Shown one piece after another: positions 9,693-18,788 of a DNA stretch of 64,000 nucleotides. Position 1 is the first letter of the stretch; every line of letters starts with the position of its first letter. The notes beneath the pieces are model-generated. The model had not been told where the DNA came from. It searched no databases and worked only from the letters and a program-made list of their open reading frames with translations. The translations under genes and the position numbers were made by a program. Source of the stretch: Litorimonas sp. (lineage in GTDB: Bacteria; Pseudomonadota; Alphaproteobacteria; Caulobacterales; Maricaulaceae); contig JAPYSU010000004.1 in assembly GCA_029936425.1 (NCBI GenBank), forward strand, positions 124,001 through 188,000, in the 5' to 3' direction.

Positions 9693-10994
9693 TTAGCGCT
9701 TGTCGATAGGGACGTAGTCGCGAGGCGTTGCGCCGGAATAAAGCTGACGCGGACGACCAATACGCTGGCTTGGGTCTTCGAGCATTTCGTTCCACTGAGA
9801 AATCCAGCCGACAGTCCGGGCCAGGGCAAAGAGAACCGTAAACATGGAAGTCGGGAAGCCGAGCGCCGAGAGAACGATACCAGAGTAGAAATCAACATTC
9901 GGGTAGAGCTTCTTCTCGACGAAATATTCGTCTTCGAGAGCTATTTTTTCAAGCTCCATAGCGACGTCGAGAATTGGGTTTTGCAGGTCGAGTTCTTCAA
10001 GGACTTCGTGAGCCACTTTCTGCATCACGCGGGAGCGCGGGTCGAAGTTTTTATAAACGCGGTGACCAAAGCCCATAAGACGGAAGGGGTCCGATTTGTC
10101 TTTCGCGCGGGCGATATATTCCGGAATTTTGTCAACGGTGCCGATTTCCTGAAGCATATTCAAGCAAGCTTCGTTTGCCCCGCCATGGGACGGGCCCCAG
10201 AGACAGGCAATACCCGCCGCGATACAGGCATAAGGATTGGCGCCCGAAGAGCCCGCCAGACGGACGGTAGAGGTGGACGCGTTTTGCTCATGATCAGCGT
10301 GAAGGATGAAAATCTTGTCCATAGCTCGGGCAATGGTCGGACTGATTTTATATTTCTCAGCTGGAACAGAGAAACACATATTCAGGAAGTTTTCGGCGTA
10401 GGACAGAGAGTTGTCGGGATAAACCGTCGGCTGGCCGATGGAATATTTGTAGGAACGGGCGGCAATCGTCGGGATTTTAGCGATCAGGCGGTGAATCGCC
10501 ATATCGCGCGCGGCGTCGACTGTGGTGTGCGTATCGTCATGATAAAAGCCGGAGAGAGCGCCGACTGTGCCGCACATCATCGCCATTGGGTGAGCGTCGC
10601 GGCGGAAGCCATGGAAGAAGCTTTCAATCTGATCATGGAGCATTGTGTGCTGCGTGATCGTGCTTGTGAATTTCTTGTGTTGGTCTTTATTCGGCAATTC
10701 GCCATTGATCAAAAGATAGGCGACTTCGAGGAAAGAAGAGTTTTCTGCGAGGCTCTCAATATCGTAACCGCGATAAAGAAGCTGACCCTCTTGGCCGTTG
10801 ATAAAAGTGATTTGGCTCTCTGTGGAGCAAGTGGAGGTATAGCCCGGGTCGAAAGTAAAGTGGCCGGTTTTTTTGTGGAGGGCTCTGACATCGATGCCCG
10901 GGGCACCCATGGAGCCCTTCATAATGGGAAGGTCATAGGATTTGCCATCAATTGTAATGTTGGCCGTGCCTGTATTGGTAATTTTATTTTCCAT
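9693..10994 (-). CDS. gltA: Citrate synthase, hexameric type
   Basis: Condenses oxaloacetate and acetyl-CoA to citrate in the TCA cycle. The catalytic triad is visible: His in GPSHGGANEA, His in GFGHRVYKNFDPR and Asp in NVDFYSGIV. The 433-residue length and the N-terminal small beta domain match the Gram-negative type II enzyme. The start chosen (MENKIT) has GGTAGAGAG just upstream; a TTG eight codons earlier is less likely. It is 57 bases downstream of gltX on the same strand and converges with lpxB. Confidence 0.96.
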   Translation of the reverse strand: MENKITNTGTANITIDGKSYDLPIMKGSMGAPGIDVRALHKKTGHFTFDPGYTSTCSTESQITFINGQEGQLLYRGYDIESLAENSSFLEVAYLLINGELPNKDQHKKFTSTITQHTMLHDQIESFFHGFRRDAHPMAMMCGTVGALSGFYHDDTHTTVDAARDMAIHRLIAKIPTIAARSYKYSIGQPTVYPDNSLSYAENFLNMCFSVPAEKYKISPTIARAMDKIFILHADHEQNASTSTVRLAGSSGANPYACIAAGIACLWGPSHGGANEACLNMLQEIGTVDKIPEYIARAKDKSDPFRLMGFGHRVYKNFDPRSRVMQKVAHEVLEELDLQNPILDVAMELEKIALEDEYFVEKKLYPNVDFYSGIVLSALGFPTSMFTVLFALARTVGWISQWNEMLEDPSQRIGRPRQLYSGATPRDYVPIDKR

Positions 10995-11051
10995 TTTTCT
11001 CTCTACCTTTTTATTCAATTATGCGATTCAAATTATTTTCAGAACTCTCGA

Positions 11052-12467
11052 TCAATCATCCGACAGGGCGCTCAGGCAATCAGAAAGGCGCCCCACGCAT
11101 TCCTCTTTACCCAGCAGCGCCATCACGACCGATAAATCAGGTGATGGTTTTCCGCCCGTCAAGGCGGCGCGCACCGGTTGACCAATACGGCCGAAACCAA
11201 TGTCGTTTTCGGTCGCGATGTCCGTTAAATGCTGCTGAAGCGTTTCTGCAGCCCACGCGCTGTCTTCTACCCCTTTGAGCCGTAAAGTCAAAGCCGCTAA
11301 GAGCTGTAAAGCGCCTTCGCGCTCGAGTGGTTTAGCTGTCTTGCCCTCCAAAGTGAGCGGGCGCTCCGCCAAGAGGTAATCTGCTTGAACGATAAGTTCT
11401 TTCAAGGTCTTAGCGCGGGGTTTTAACGTCGGGATAGCGGCTCTGAAGCGTTTCAGCTTTTCTTCTGTCTTATCGACTTCGTTCATAAAGGGCAGGGCGT
11501 CAGTAAACAGCTCTGACTCATCGGCCTGCGCAATATGCTGTGAATTGATGTAATCCATTTTGTCGAAATCAAGACGCGCCGGAGAGGCGTTTATGCCGTC
11601 CAGAGTGAAGACCTTGGCAATATCCTCGTCTGTAAAGAACAGTTCGTCATCGCCATGCGCCCAGCCAAGCTTGACCAGATAATTGCGCAGGCCTGAGGGT
11701 AAGTAACCCATATCGCGGTAGGCTTCGACGCCCAGAGCGCCGTGGCGCTTGGAAAGTTTCTTCCCATCTGGTCCGTGAATTAGTGGGACATGGGTCCATT
11801 CCGGTACATCCCAGCCCAACGCTTTGTAAATCTGCTGCTGCCGCGCGGCATTGATAAGGTGATCATCGCCTCGAATAACGTGGGTCACGCCCATATCGTG
11901 GTCATCCACAATCACGGCGAGCATATAGGTCGGCGTGCCGTCCGCGCGCATGAGGACAAGGTCATCAAACTCGTTATTGTCCCAGGTGATTTCGCCCTGA
12001 ACATGATCCGTAAGGTGCGTTTCTCCGTCCGGTACGCGAAAGCGAATGGCTCCGGCGTCGCTGTTTTTATCCCGGTAAGGCGAGCGGAAGCTGTTTCCAG
12101 CGTTGCGGCATTTTTCGCGTTCGGCCTCCAGCTCGTCTCCTGTCAGAGGACAACGATAGGCATGTCCGTTTTCAAGCAAGGACTTTGCGGCTTTGGCGTG
12201 ATCCTCGGCGCGGCGGCTCTGATAGATTATTTCGCCGTCATAGGACAGGCCGAGCCAGTCCAAACCGTCGAGGATGGCTTGCGTTGCTTCGTCAGTCGAA
12301 CGGGCCTTGTCGGTGTCTTCAATGCGGAGATGAAACTCTGCCTTTTGACCGTTCAGTTTGGCATGTTTGGCAAAATAATAATTAAAAAGGGCGGTTCTGG
12401 CTCCGCCGATATGGAGAAACCCCGTTGGGGAGGGCGCGAAACGGGTAATTATTTTTTTTGTCGTCAT
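11052..12467 (-). CDS. gltX: Glutamate-tRNA ligase
   Basis: Class I aminoacyl-tRNA synthetase that charges tRNA-Glu (and tRNA-Gln in organisms using the transamidation route). The HIGH-type motif reads HIGG at about residues 19-22, and the KMSKS-type loop reads KKLSKRHG. The catalytic Rossmann domain is followed by an all-helical anticodon-binding domain from about residue 320. Length 471 is normal. It is divergent from comEC across 28 bases, so the two promoters must overlap or lie inside the genes. Confidence 0.96.
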   Translation of the reverse strand: MTTKKIITRFAPSPTGFLHIGGARTALFNYYFAKHAKLNGQKAEFHLRIEDTDKARSTDEATQAILDGLDWLGLSYDGEIIYQSRRAEDHAKAAKSLLENGHAYRCPLTGDELEAEREKCRNAGNSFRSPYRDKNSDAGAIRFRVPDGETHLTDHVQGEITWDNNEFDDLVLMRADGTPTYMLAVIVDDHDMGVTHVIRGDDHLINAARQQQIYKALGWDVPEWTHVPLIHGPDGKKLSKRHGALGVEAYRDMGYLPSGLRNYLVKLGWAHGDDELFFTDEDIAKVFTLDGINASPARLDFDKMDYINSQHIAQADESELFTDALPFMNEVDKTEEKLKRFRAAIPTLKPRAKTLKELIVQADYLLAERPLTLEGKTAKPLEREGALQLLAALTLRLKGVEDSAWAAETLQQHLTDIATENDIGFGRIGQPVRAALTGGKPSPDLSVVMALLGKEECVGRLSDCLSALSDD

Positions 12468-12495
12468 ATGGGCATCCGGCCTTTAAAAAAGGGAT

Positions 12496-14634
12496 GTGTT
12501 GCGGGGTCTATTTCATACCGAGCGGGCGGTGAAAAGCCCTGATACGGCGCAAATTTCGTTGGCGCGCCATACAGGACTGTCTACCTTAAAAACCTTGAAC
12601 TGGGCAGAGGTTCCGCCTTTTCGCTTTGATACACTGGTGATCTGCTTTGCGATAGGGATTGCGCTGTATTTTACCTTACCTTTCAGCGTGTTCGGTTGGT
12701 CCTTGGGTCTGACCATAGGCCTCGTCGCCATACTGTTATGGGTGACGCGTAAGACGGCTTTCACAGGCTGGATATGGGGCGCCTTTCTATTTGCTCTATT
12801 GCTGGGGGCCGGGCGCGCCGGATGGCATAGTCAGGCAACGCAGAGCCCGCGCCTTCCGGATTATGAACGGGCCTATGAACTCTCCGGCTGGGTCGAAGAG
12901 ATCGCCGCCTCCGGCAAAGGCGTTCGCTGGATCATAAATGTGGAAGAGTTTAATTGGGCGGACGGGATGAACGCGCCAAAAAAAGTCCGGGTTCGGCTCG
13001 GACAGAAATACAACGAAGCGGCCTCTGCCGGGGACTATGTTAGCCTCCGCGCTGTCCTGTCCGCGCCTCCGAGGCCAGTCGTCCCGGGCGGCTATAGCCC
13101 GCGCCAGAGGGCATTTTTTGAACAGGTCGGCGGATTCGGATTTGCCATTTCCGCGCCAGAGGTCAGGCCGGGGGCAGGAGAGCCATCATGGCGGCGGGGG
13201 CTTGCGGCCTTTCGGTATCGCATGGCCGGCCATATCCACACTGTTGCTCCAGCTGAAACTGCCGGATTGCAAGCCGCGCTGCTCACCGGGGTGCGCCGCT
13301 ATATTCCACCGGAGCACACGGACGCGCTCCGCACCGCCGGATTGGCGCATATTTTAGCGATTTCGGGCCTGCATATGGGGCTTTTGGCCGGAACAGCGTA
13401 TTGGATATTCACCTTCCTCTTAGTCCATATTTCGCCTTTGTCCCGGCGCTATGACGTGCGTAAATTTGCGGCGCTACTCGGTATAGGCGCGGCAACGGGA
13501 TATCTTATCTTGTCAGGGGCATCGGTGGCGACGCAGCGCGCCTATATCATGGCGGTGATCGTCTTCCTCGCCGTGATACTGGACAGGCGCGCCATATCGG
13601 TGCGCTCGGTTAGCGTGGCAGCGGCCATCACGCTGTTTTTACATCCCGAAGCGCTCCTGTCGGTCGGGTTTCAGATGTCTTTTGCCGCCGTTCTGGCCTT
13701 GGTCGTGGTCTATCGCAGCTGGCGGGATTTTACGCCGGGCGGTTCGCCGAAAGGCTGGCTCACAAAGTTACGCAACGATACGCTTTCACTGAGCGTTACA
13801 AGTTTTGTCTCCGGACTCGCCACAGCCGGATTTGCTCTGTTTCATTTTGGCCGGATAGCGCGGTTTGGCCTGGTAGGAAATCTACTCGCCATGCCGCTCT
13901 TTACCTTTGCCGTTATGCCGCTGGGTATTTTGTCTCTCGTCCTTATGCCGCTTGGGTTAGAAGATGCGCCCCTCTGGGCGATGGGGCAGGCCATTACAGG
14001 GCTTGTCAAAATTTCTACTTGGATTGCGAGCTGGGACGGCGCTCTCGTGCAGGTCAAAGCCGCGCCTGGCTGGGTGATTGCCGCCTATGGTTTCGCCTTT
14101 ATCCTGCTTCTTTTAGGAGGGCTTCGAGGGCGCCTTATTGCAACAGGGCTCATTCTGGTCTGCTTTATCGGCTGGTGGAATGAACCAGTTCCATCGCTTC
14201 GTATCTCAGAGGATGGCCGCGTCGCCTTCTGGGAAAGTCAAGATTTGCAGAGGCTTATCGTCACAAGTGAACGTGCCGACAGTTACGGACGGGAGCGCTT
14301 TTCCGAAAAGGCCGGACGAGGCGAGGTGGACGCCATTGCGATGGATAAGACGGACGCGCCTTGTGACGCGCTGGCCTGCCGCTTCCAAATCAGAGGAAAA
14401 CAAATTTCCATCCTGACACACCCTTCCGAAGCCAGAGTCGAATGCGCCTCGTCAGATCTGGTCATACTGACAGAACGCGATGTCGGGCCGGAGGTCAGGC
14501 GAAACTGTGCGGCCAAGCTGATTGACGGGCAGGTGCTCAGACGGGAGGGGGCATTGGATGTCTATTTAGAGAAGCGGGGCATTAGGCGCAAAGGCACAAA
14601 AAAACCGCCGGAGAAACGGCGGGTTTGGGAGTGA
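12496..14634 (+). CDS. comEC: ComEC/Rec2 family DNA-uptake channel protein, without the C-terminal hydrolase domain
   Basis: Polytopic inner-membrane protein of natural competence; in studied bacteria it passes single-stranded DNA into the cytoplasm. Several N-terminal helices are followed by a DUF4131/OB-like soluble domain (about 90-215). The competence domain then starts with the highly conserved ALRTAGLAHILAISGLHMG and holds about eight helices. The last ~150 residues are not the usual metallo-beta-lactamase domain: no HxHxDH is present. The GTG at 12496 is the first possible start; the exact start is uncertain. The gene sits in the conserved lexA-comEC-gltX-gltA neighbourhood. Confidence 0.9.
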   Translation: MLRGLFHTERAVKSPDTAQISLARHTGLSTLKTLNWAEVPPFRFDTLVICFAIGIALYFTLPFSVFGWSLGLTIGLVAILLWVTRKTAFTGWIWGAFLFALLLGAGRAGWHSQATQSPRLPDYERAYELSGWVEEIAASGKGVRWIINVEEFNWADGMNAPKKVRVRLGQKYNEAASAGDYVSLRAVLSAPPRPVVPGGYSPRQRAFFEQVGGFGFAISAPEVRPGAGEPSWRRGLAAFRYRMAGHIHTVAPAETAGLQAALLTGVRRYIPPEHTDALRTAGLAHILAISGLHMGLLAGTAYWIFTFLLVHISPLSRRYDVRKFAALLGIGAATGYLILSGASVATQRAYIMAVIVFLAVILDRRAISVRSVSVAAAITLFLHPEALLSVGFQMSFAAVLALVVVYRSWRDFTPGGSPKGWLTKLRNDTLSLSVTSFVSGLATAGFALFHFGRIARFGLVGNLLAMPLFTFAVMPLGILSLVLMPLGLEDAPLWAMGQAITGLVKISTWIASWDGALVQVKAAPGWVIAAYGFAFILLLLGGLRGRLIATGLILVCFIGWWNEPVPSLRISEDGRVAFWESQDLQRLIVTSERADSYGRERFSEKAGRGEVDAIAMDKTDAPCDALACRFQIRGKQISILTHPSEARVECASSDLVILTERDVGPEVRRNCAAKLIDGQVLRREGALDVYLEKRGIRRKGTKKPPEKRRVWE
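14598..14626 (-). terminator. Rho-independent terminator for the lexA transcript, inside the comEC 3' end
   Basis: CCGCCG (14605-14610) and CGGCGG (14617-14622) form a six-pair GC stem with a six-base loop. Read on the minus strand it is followed by seven uridines (the A-run at 14598-14604). On the plus strand only three Ts follow, so the direction is clear. It overlaps the last codons of comEC and lies about 230 bases beyond the lexA stop, with a palindromic element between. Confidence 0.7.
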
Positions 14635-14669
14635 GGGATAAAATAGCTGAGTTGGAAACTGCCCTATAA

Positions 14670-14810
14670 CTCTTCTCCCCGCTTGCGGGGGGAAGTACCC
14701 GCGAAGCGGGGGATGGGGGCTGTAGAGATACGCGATCAAAATTTGAAAATATCCCCCCATCGACTTCCGACTACGTCTCCAGCCACTTCCCCCCTAAACG
14801 GGGAGAAGAG
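14670..14810. repeat. GC-rich palindromic element A (imperfect terminal inverted repeats)
   Basis: The two ends, CTCTTCTCCCCG and CGGGGAGAAGAG, are inverted copies. Each continues into its own small hairpin (CCCGCTTGCGGG on the left, CCCCCTAAACGGGG on the right) followed by GAAGT or its complement. The middle repeats CCCGCGAAGCGGG and pairs GGATGGGGG with CCCCCCATC. It sits between the convergent comEC and lexA, carries no plausible gene, and resembles the elements at 18593 and 30921. Confidence 0.75.
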
Positions 14811-14831
14811 AATAACTCCGCTAAAACCTAA

Positions 14832-15500
14832 CTAATATTCCCGCAACAGGCCAACCAGAATGCCTTGAACCTCAACGCGGTCAGGGCCGAAAACTTTCGT
14901 TTCGAAATCAGGGTTTTCTGCAATTAATTCAACCTGTTGGCCGGATTTGTAAAGGCGCTTTAATGTGGCTTCGTCCTGATCGACAAGAGCTACAACGATT
15001 TGATTGTTGCGCGCCGTATTGGACTTTTTCACGATAACAATGTCGCCGTCGAGAATGCCCGCATCCTTCATCGACTCGCCTTCGACTTCGAGCGCGAAAT
15101 GATCGCCATTACCGGCAAAATGCGGCGGCACGATCATGGTGTTATAACTATCTTCAATCGCGGCAATGGGCAGGCCCGCCGCGATTTTACCGACAAAGGG
15201 AATAGAGACGCCGTCATTGGCGGAGTAGCGCTCCGCTTTTTTCTCCGCCTTCTTCTCGGCAAAGGAGACGACCTTGTCCTGCATGTCTTCGGGGAGTTTC
15301 AGAACTTCCAGCGCCCGCGCCTTATTCGGCAGGCGGCGGATAAAGCCGCGTTCTTCGAGGGCGGAAATCAGGCGGTGAATACCGGACTTACTTGCCAAAC
15401 CCAGAGAGTCTTTCATTTCATCATAAGACGGCGGCACGCCAACGGCTTTCACCCGCGCATCAATCAACATTAAAAGATCTTTTTGCTTTTGCGTTAGCAT
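14832..15500 (-). CDS. lexA: LexA SOS repressor
   Basis: Represses DNA-damage genes and is inactivated by RecA-stimulated self-cleavage. An N-terminal winged helix-turn-helix (1-65) is followed by a linker rich in Lys/Glu and the S24 peptidase domain. The scissile bond is A108-G109 in KIAAGLP; the catalytic Ser is S143 (GESM) and the general-base Lys is K181 (TLKRLY). At 222 residues it is slightly longer than E. coli LexA because of the linker. An SOS box lies over its own promoter about 50 bases upstream, so it is autoregulated. Confidence 0.96.
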   Translation of the reverse strand: MLTQKQKDLLMLIDARVKAVGVPPSYDEMKDSLGLASKSGIHRLISALEERGFIRRLPNKARALEVLKLPEDMQDKVVSFAEKKAEKKAERYSANDGVSIPFVGKIAAGLPIAAIEDSYNTMIVPPHFAGNGDHFALEVEGESMKDAGILDGDIVIVKKSNTARNNQIVVALVDQDEATLKRLYKSGQQVELIAENPDFETKVFGPDRVEVQGILVGLLREY

Positions 15501-15549
15501 AACAACCCTTTCGGAATCACCTCGAACAAATCAGAAACATTCCCTATCT

Positions 15550-15577
15550 GTTCTAGTGTTGTTCTGCTATATGTCAA
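15550..15577 (-). promoter_or_regulatory. lexA promoter with alphaproteobacterial SOS box
   Basis: On the minus strand TTGACA (15577-15572) is followed after 16 bases by TAGAAC (15555-15550). The SOS box GTTC-TAGTGTT-GTTC occupies 15550-15564, covering the -10 element and most of the spacer. GTTC-N7-GTTC is the established LexA site of alphaproteobacteria. A weaker second site, GAAC-N7-AAAC at 15524-15538, lies between the promoter and the start codon. Confidence 0.88.
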
Positions 15578-15585
15578 GAGGGAGC

Positions 15586-16176
15586 TTATTTAGCTTCAAA
15601 CTCTTGTTTTAGTACTTCTATAGTTTTGGACTGGGTTTTTCTCACTAATTTTAGAGGGAGGAAGTCAAACAGATAGAAAACAATGAGGGCCACAAAGGGA
15701 GCCGAAATGAGCAATAAGGTGGCGGCCAAAAGTAATGCTGAGGCGGGACTTCCTGATAAAGATACTCCAATTAATGGGACAAGCAGATAAGATAACATGA
15801 AGACCCATAGGAAGCAGCGAGAAAGTCTCCAGAACCAATACGGTCGTTTTATCCCGACCTCTAAATTGATACTCAATCCTTCAATGTTTTCATCGTAGGA
15901 ACCCGAAACGAGTGGTGGACTAAAATTTAGATTTTTACGCGACTGGTCTTTTATCAATGTGAGTTCAAAATTTTTATCGTCAAAGCTACCTATAAAGTTG
16001 CGCTTCTTTCTAGACGAAAAGGCGGATTTCATTGCGGCGAAACTAGAAAAACTATTCTCCAAGTTCACAGAAAGCCAATTTCTCATTTCTTCATGAGTAA
16101 GTTTGGATTGAAAAGTAATGTATTCAGCGCGTGGCAGTTCGCTATACTTTTTCCATCTCTTGAGAATTGAAGTCAT
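15586..16176 (-). CDS. Unknown AT-rich two-helix membrane protein coupled to trpC
   Basis: I do not recognise a family. The 196-residue product has a charged N-terminal cytoplasmic-looking part (1-110) with many Lys/Ser, two hydrophobic segments (about 118-140 and 146-170) and a basic tail. Its ATG overlaps the trpC stop (ATGA), so translation looks coupled to the tryptophan operon. Base composition is clearly more AT-rich than trpC or lexA, which suggests acquisition. In related genomes moaC and moeA usually occupy this position. No role in tryptophan metabolism can be inferred. Confidence 0.7.
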   Translation of the reverse strand: MTSILKRWKKYSELPRAEYITFQSKLTHEEMRNWLSVNLENSFSSFAAMKSAFSSRKKRNFIGSFDDKNFELTLIKDQSRKNLNFSPPLVSGSYDENIEGLSINLEVGIKRPYWFWRLSRCFLWVFMLSYLLVPLIGVSLSGSPASALLLAATLLLISAPFVALIVFYLFDFLPLKLVRKTQSKTIEVLKQEFEAK

Positions 16177-16979
16177 TTTTTAAATTGTAAAGCCTTAAGC
16201 GCTCCCGCCACATCCCCCTGCCGCATTAAACTTTCTCCGACCAGATAGGCTTGCGCGCCTTGGTCGGCTAGAATTTTTACATCCCCAGGCGTAAAGATCC
16301 CGCTTTCGGCCACCAATAACGCCTCTTTTGGGGCCAGTTTGGCGAGCTTTCCAAATGTGTCGAGCGATGTTTCGAATGTTCGCAAATCCCGGTTATTTAC
16401 GCCAATCAGCGTCGCGCCCAGTTCCACGGCGCGTTCCATTTCGCTCTCGTCATGGGTCTCAACCAGCGCGTCCATGCCGAGATGCGCCGCCTCGGCCATC
16501 AAATCTCGGGCGGTTTTATCGTCAATCATCGCTAAAATGATGAGGATGCAATCGGCGCCCATGGCGCGGCTCTCGGCGATCTGTATCGGGTCGAGCATGA
16601 AGTCTTTGCGCAGGAGAGGGAGGTTGGTCGCGGCGCGCACTTGCGAAAATATCCTATTGCTGCCCTGAAAGCCGGGCCCGTCGGTCAGCACAGAGAGACA
16701 CGCTGCGCCGCCGTTTTCATACGCCTTTGCAATCGCGACGGCGTCAAAATCTTCGCGGATAAGGCCTTTGGACGGGCTGGCCTTTTTGACTTCAGCGATA
16801 ATGGCGGGGGCAGGTGAATGGCGCAGGGCGTCAGCAAAGCCGCGCGGTGCGGGTTGGTCGCGGGCGGTCAGGCGCAAATCCTCAAGCGAGATTTCATCAC
16901 GTAGCTCGGCGACTTCACCCGCTTTATAGGCCGCGATTTTAAGGAGCACATCTGGGGCGTCCATCAGCGTATTACCCAT
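16173..16979 (-). CDS. trpC: Indole-3-glycerol phosphate synthase
   Basis: Closes the indole ring from CdRP in tryptophan synthesis. The TIM barrel contains the catalytic Lys in AEVKKASPSKG, the second Lys in LLRKDFM and the phosphate-binding end of the barrel with GVNNRDLRTFE and VAESGI. The 268-residue length is standard for the monofunctional enzyme. The start overlaps trpD by eight bases; an in-frame ATG five codons later (MDAPDV) is also possible. Confidence 0.95.
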   Translation of the reverse strand: MGNTLMDAPDVLLKIAAYKAGEVAELRDEISLEDLRLTARDQPAPRGFADALRHSPAPAIIAEVKKASPSKGLIREDFDAVAIAKAYENGGAACLSVLTDGPGFQGSNRIFSQVRAATNLPLLRKDFMLDPIQIAESRAMGADCILIILAMIDDKTARDLMAEAAHLGMDALVETHDESEMERAVELGATLIGVNNRDLRTFETSLDTFGKLAKLAPKEALLVAESGIFTPGDVKILADQGAQAYLVGESLMRQGDVAGALKALQFKK

Positions 16980-17985
16980 TACTCACCTCAACCAAACTTT
17001 CCAACGCCGCTTTCGCGTCTCCATTTTCAATCGACGCAGCCGCCAACTTCATGCCGTCCTCGACCGTCTCGGCAATGCCGGAAATATGGAGCGCAATGCC
17101 GCTATTGAGCTGCACGATATCGCGATAGGGCCCTGTCTCTCCGTCCAAAAGGCGGCGCAGGCTGGACGCGTTCTGCACAGGCGTTCCGCCCTTCAGATGC
17201 GCCATATCCGACTTGGCAATGCCGTATTCGAGCGGATGGATAACAAATTCGGTGACTTTGCCGTCTTTGACTTCGGCCACATGGGTGACCGTCGTTGTGG
17301 TGACTTCGTCGAGGCCGTCGCCGCCATAAACGACCCAGGCATGGGTCGCGCCGAGATCGCGCAAAGCTTCGGCCATAGGCAGACGCCAATGATCCTCACA
17401 CACGCCGAGAAGCATCCGTTTTGCCCCTGCCGGATTCGAGAGAGGCCCAAGAATATTGAACAAAGTCCGGACGCCGAGCGATTTGCGCGCAGGTCCGACA
17501 TAACGCATGGCGGGGTGATGGTTCGGGGCAAACAAAAACCCGATGCCTGCCTCCATGACGCATTTGGCCGCAAGCTCCGGCGACATACCGAGGTTGACGC
17601 CAAGTTCTGACAAAACGTCCGCCGTACCGGCCAGACTGCTGGCCGCGCGGTTTCCGTGTTTGGCGACTTTCGCGCCCGCGCCTGCGCAGACAATCGCGCT
17701 GGCCGTCGAGATAGAGAGCGTGTGGAGTCCTGTGCCGCCCGTGCCGACAATATCAATAACGTCGGCGTCAATATGGACGGGGGTCATATTTTCGCGCATC
17801 ACCTTTGTCCCGATACGGACTTCCTGAGAGGTGAGGCCGATCATTTCCAGACCGAGCAGGAGCGCGCCAATTTGTACGTCGTCGCGGTCTTCGGACAGCA
17901 TGGTTTTGATCGCGGCCTCAAACTCTTCGGGTTCGGGGCGCTGACGCATAGTCAGTTTTTTGAAAATATTTGCATCGATGGTCAT
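16972..17985 (-). CDS. trpD: Anthranilate phosphoribosyltransferase
   Basis: Transfers phosphoribose from PRPP to anthranilate. The PRPP-binding glycine-rich loop is DIVGTGGTGLHTLS, followed by KHGNRAASS, and the metal-binding DE pair is in GGDGLDEVT. The 337-residue length is usual for the non-fused enzyme. The start shares ATGA with the trpG stop, giving tight coupling in trpG-trpD-trpC. Confidence 0.96.
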   Translation of the reverse strand: MTIDANIFKKLTMRQRPEPEEFEAAIKTMLSEDRDDVQIGALLLGLEMIGLTSQEVRIGTKVMRENMTPVHIDADVIDIVGTGGTGLHTLSISTASAIVCAGAGAKVAKHGNRAASSLAGTADVLSELGVNLGMSPELAAKCVMEAGIGFLFAPNHHPAMRYVGPARKSLGVRTLFNILGPLSNPAGAKRMLLGVCEDHWRLPMAEALRDLGATHAWVVYGGDGLDEVTTTTVTHVAEVKDGKVTEFVIHPLEYGIAKSDMAHLKGGTPVQNASSLRRLLDGETGPYRDIVQLNSGIALHISGIAETVEDGMKLAAASIENGDAKAALESLVEVSNG

Positions 17986-18572
17986 GAAGCAACTTTCGCG
18001 TCAATTCCCGCCAATTTCAAGAAATTGCGAACCAGGTCATGACCATATTCCGAGGCAATTGATTCGGGATGAAATTGCAGGCCGTGTATCGGGCGAGTCT
18101 TGTGGCGCAGCCCCATAATCTCGCCGTCCTCCGTCCAGGCATTGATATGAAGCACGTCGGGCAGGCTTTCGCGCTCGACCGACAAGCTGTGATATCGCGT
18201 GGCTTTGAAAGTCTTCGGCAGTCCTTCGAACAGGCCAGACCCATCATTTTCAACATCCGAAATCTTGCCGTGCATAATATTTTTGGCGCGAATGACTTTT
18301 CCGCCAAACACTTGACCCATGCTTTGCTGGCCGAGGCAGATTCCCAGAATAGGCAGGGCGTCCGGCGCCTCCCGGAGCAGGTCGAGGCACATACCCGCTT
18401 CATTCGGAGTCTTTGGGCCGGGGGAGAGCAGAATGGCGTCCGCGCCGAGGCTCAGGGCCTCGCCCGCGCTCATATCATCATTGCGGATAACCCTAGTCTC
18501 GGCGCCCAGCTCCTGCGCGTAATGCACGAGGTTATAGGTAAAACTGTCATAATTATCGATAACGAGGAGCAT
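17982..18572 (-). CDS. trpG: Anthranilate synthase glutamine amidotransferase subunit
   Basis: Class I glutamine amidotransferase feeding ammonia to TrpE. The nucleophile Cys is in GICLGQQSMG, and the His-Glu pair is in QFHPESIASEYG. The N-terminal LVIDNYDSFTYNLV is the TrpG signature. The start at 18572 gives 196 residues; the 11-codon extension upstream runs into the repeat and lacks a ribosome-binding site. It is separated from trpE by 216 bases holding a palindromic element. Confidence 0.95.
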   Translation of the reverse strand: MLLVIDNYDSFTYNLVHYAQELGAETRVIRNDDMSAGEALSLGADAILLSPGPKTPNEAGMCLDLLREAPDALPILGICLGQQSMGQVFGGKVIRAKNIMHGKISDVENDGSGLFEGLPKTFKATRYHSLSVERESLPDVLHINAWTEDGEIMGLRHKTRPIHGLQFHPESIASEYGHDLVRNFLKLAGIDAKVAS

Positions 18573-18592
18573 TAGAAAAAATCCCCTAAAAA

Positions 18593-18736
18593 CTCTTCTC
18601 CCCATTTATGGGGGGAAGTGGTCGAAGCGAAGTGGAGGTCGATGGGGGGGAGGTTCCGAGCGAAGCAAAATGCGGAGAGTAGCCCCTCATCCCCCTGCAT
18701 TCGCAGGGGACTTCCCCCCGCATGCGGGGAGGAGAA
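18593..18736. repeat. GC-rich palindromic element B between trpE and trpG
   Basis: Left end CTCTTCTCCCC plus hairpin CCCCATTTATGGGG and GGAAGT; right end GACTTCCCCCC, hairpin CCCCGCATGCGGGG and GGAGAAA. An additional hairpin CCCCTGCATTCGCAGGGG lies inside. The ends match element A. It occupies most of the trpE-trpG spacer and would form strong RNA structure in the operon transcript. Confidence 0.75.
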
Positions 18737-18788
18737 ATTAGCCTGCATTTCCCGAAACCTGATCTTATGTTTCTCCAAAACTCCCATC

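Noticed and set aside
9981..11135. 384-codon plus-strand frame antisense to gltA
   Set aside because: It mirrors the citrate synthase gene, has no family features and no ribosome-binding site; codon structure follows the minus-strand gene.
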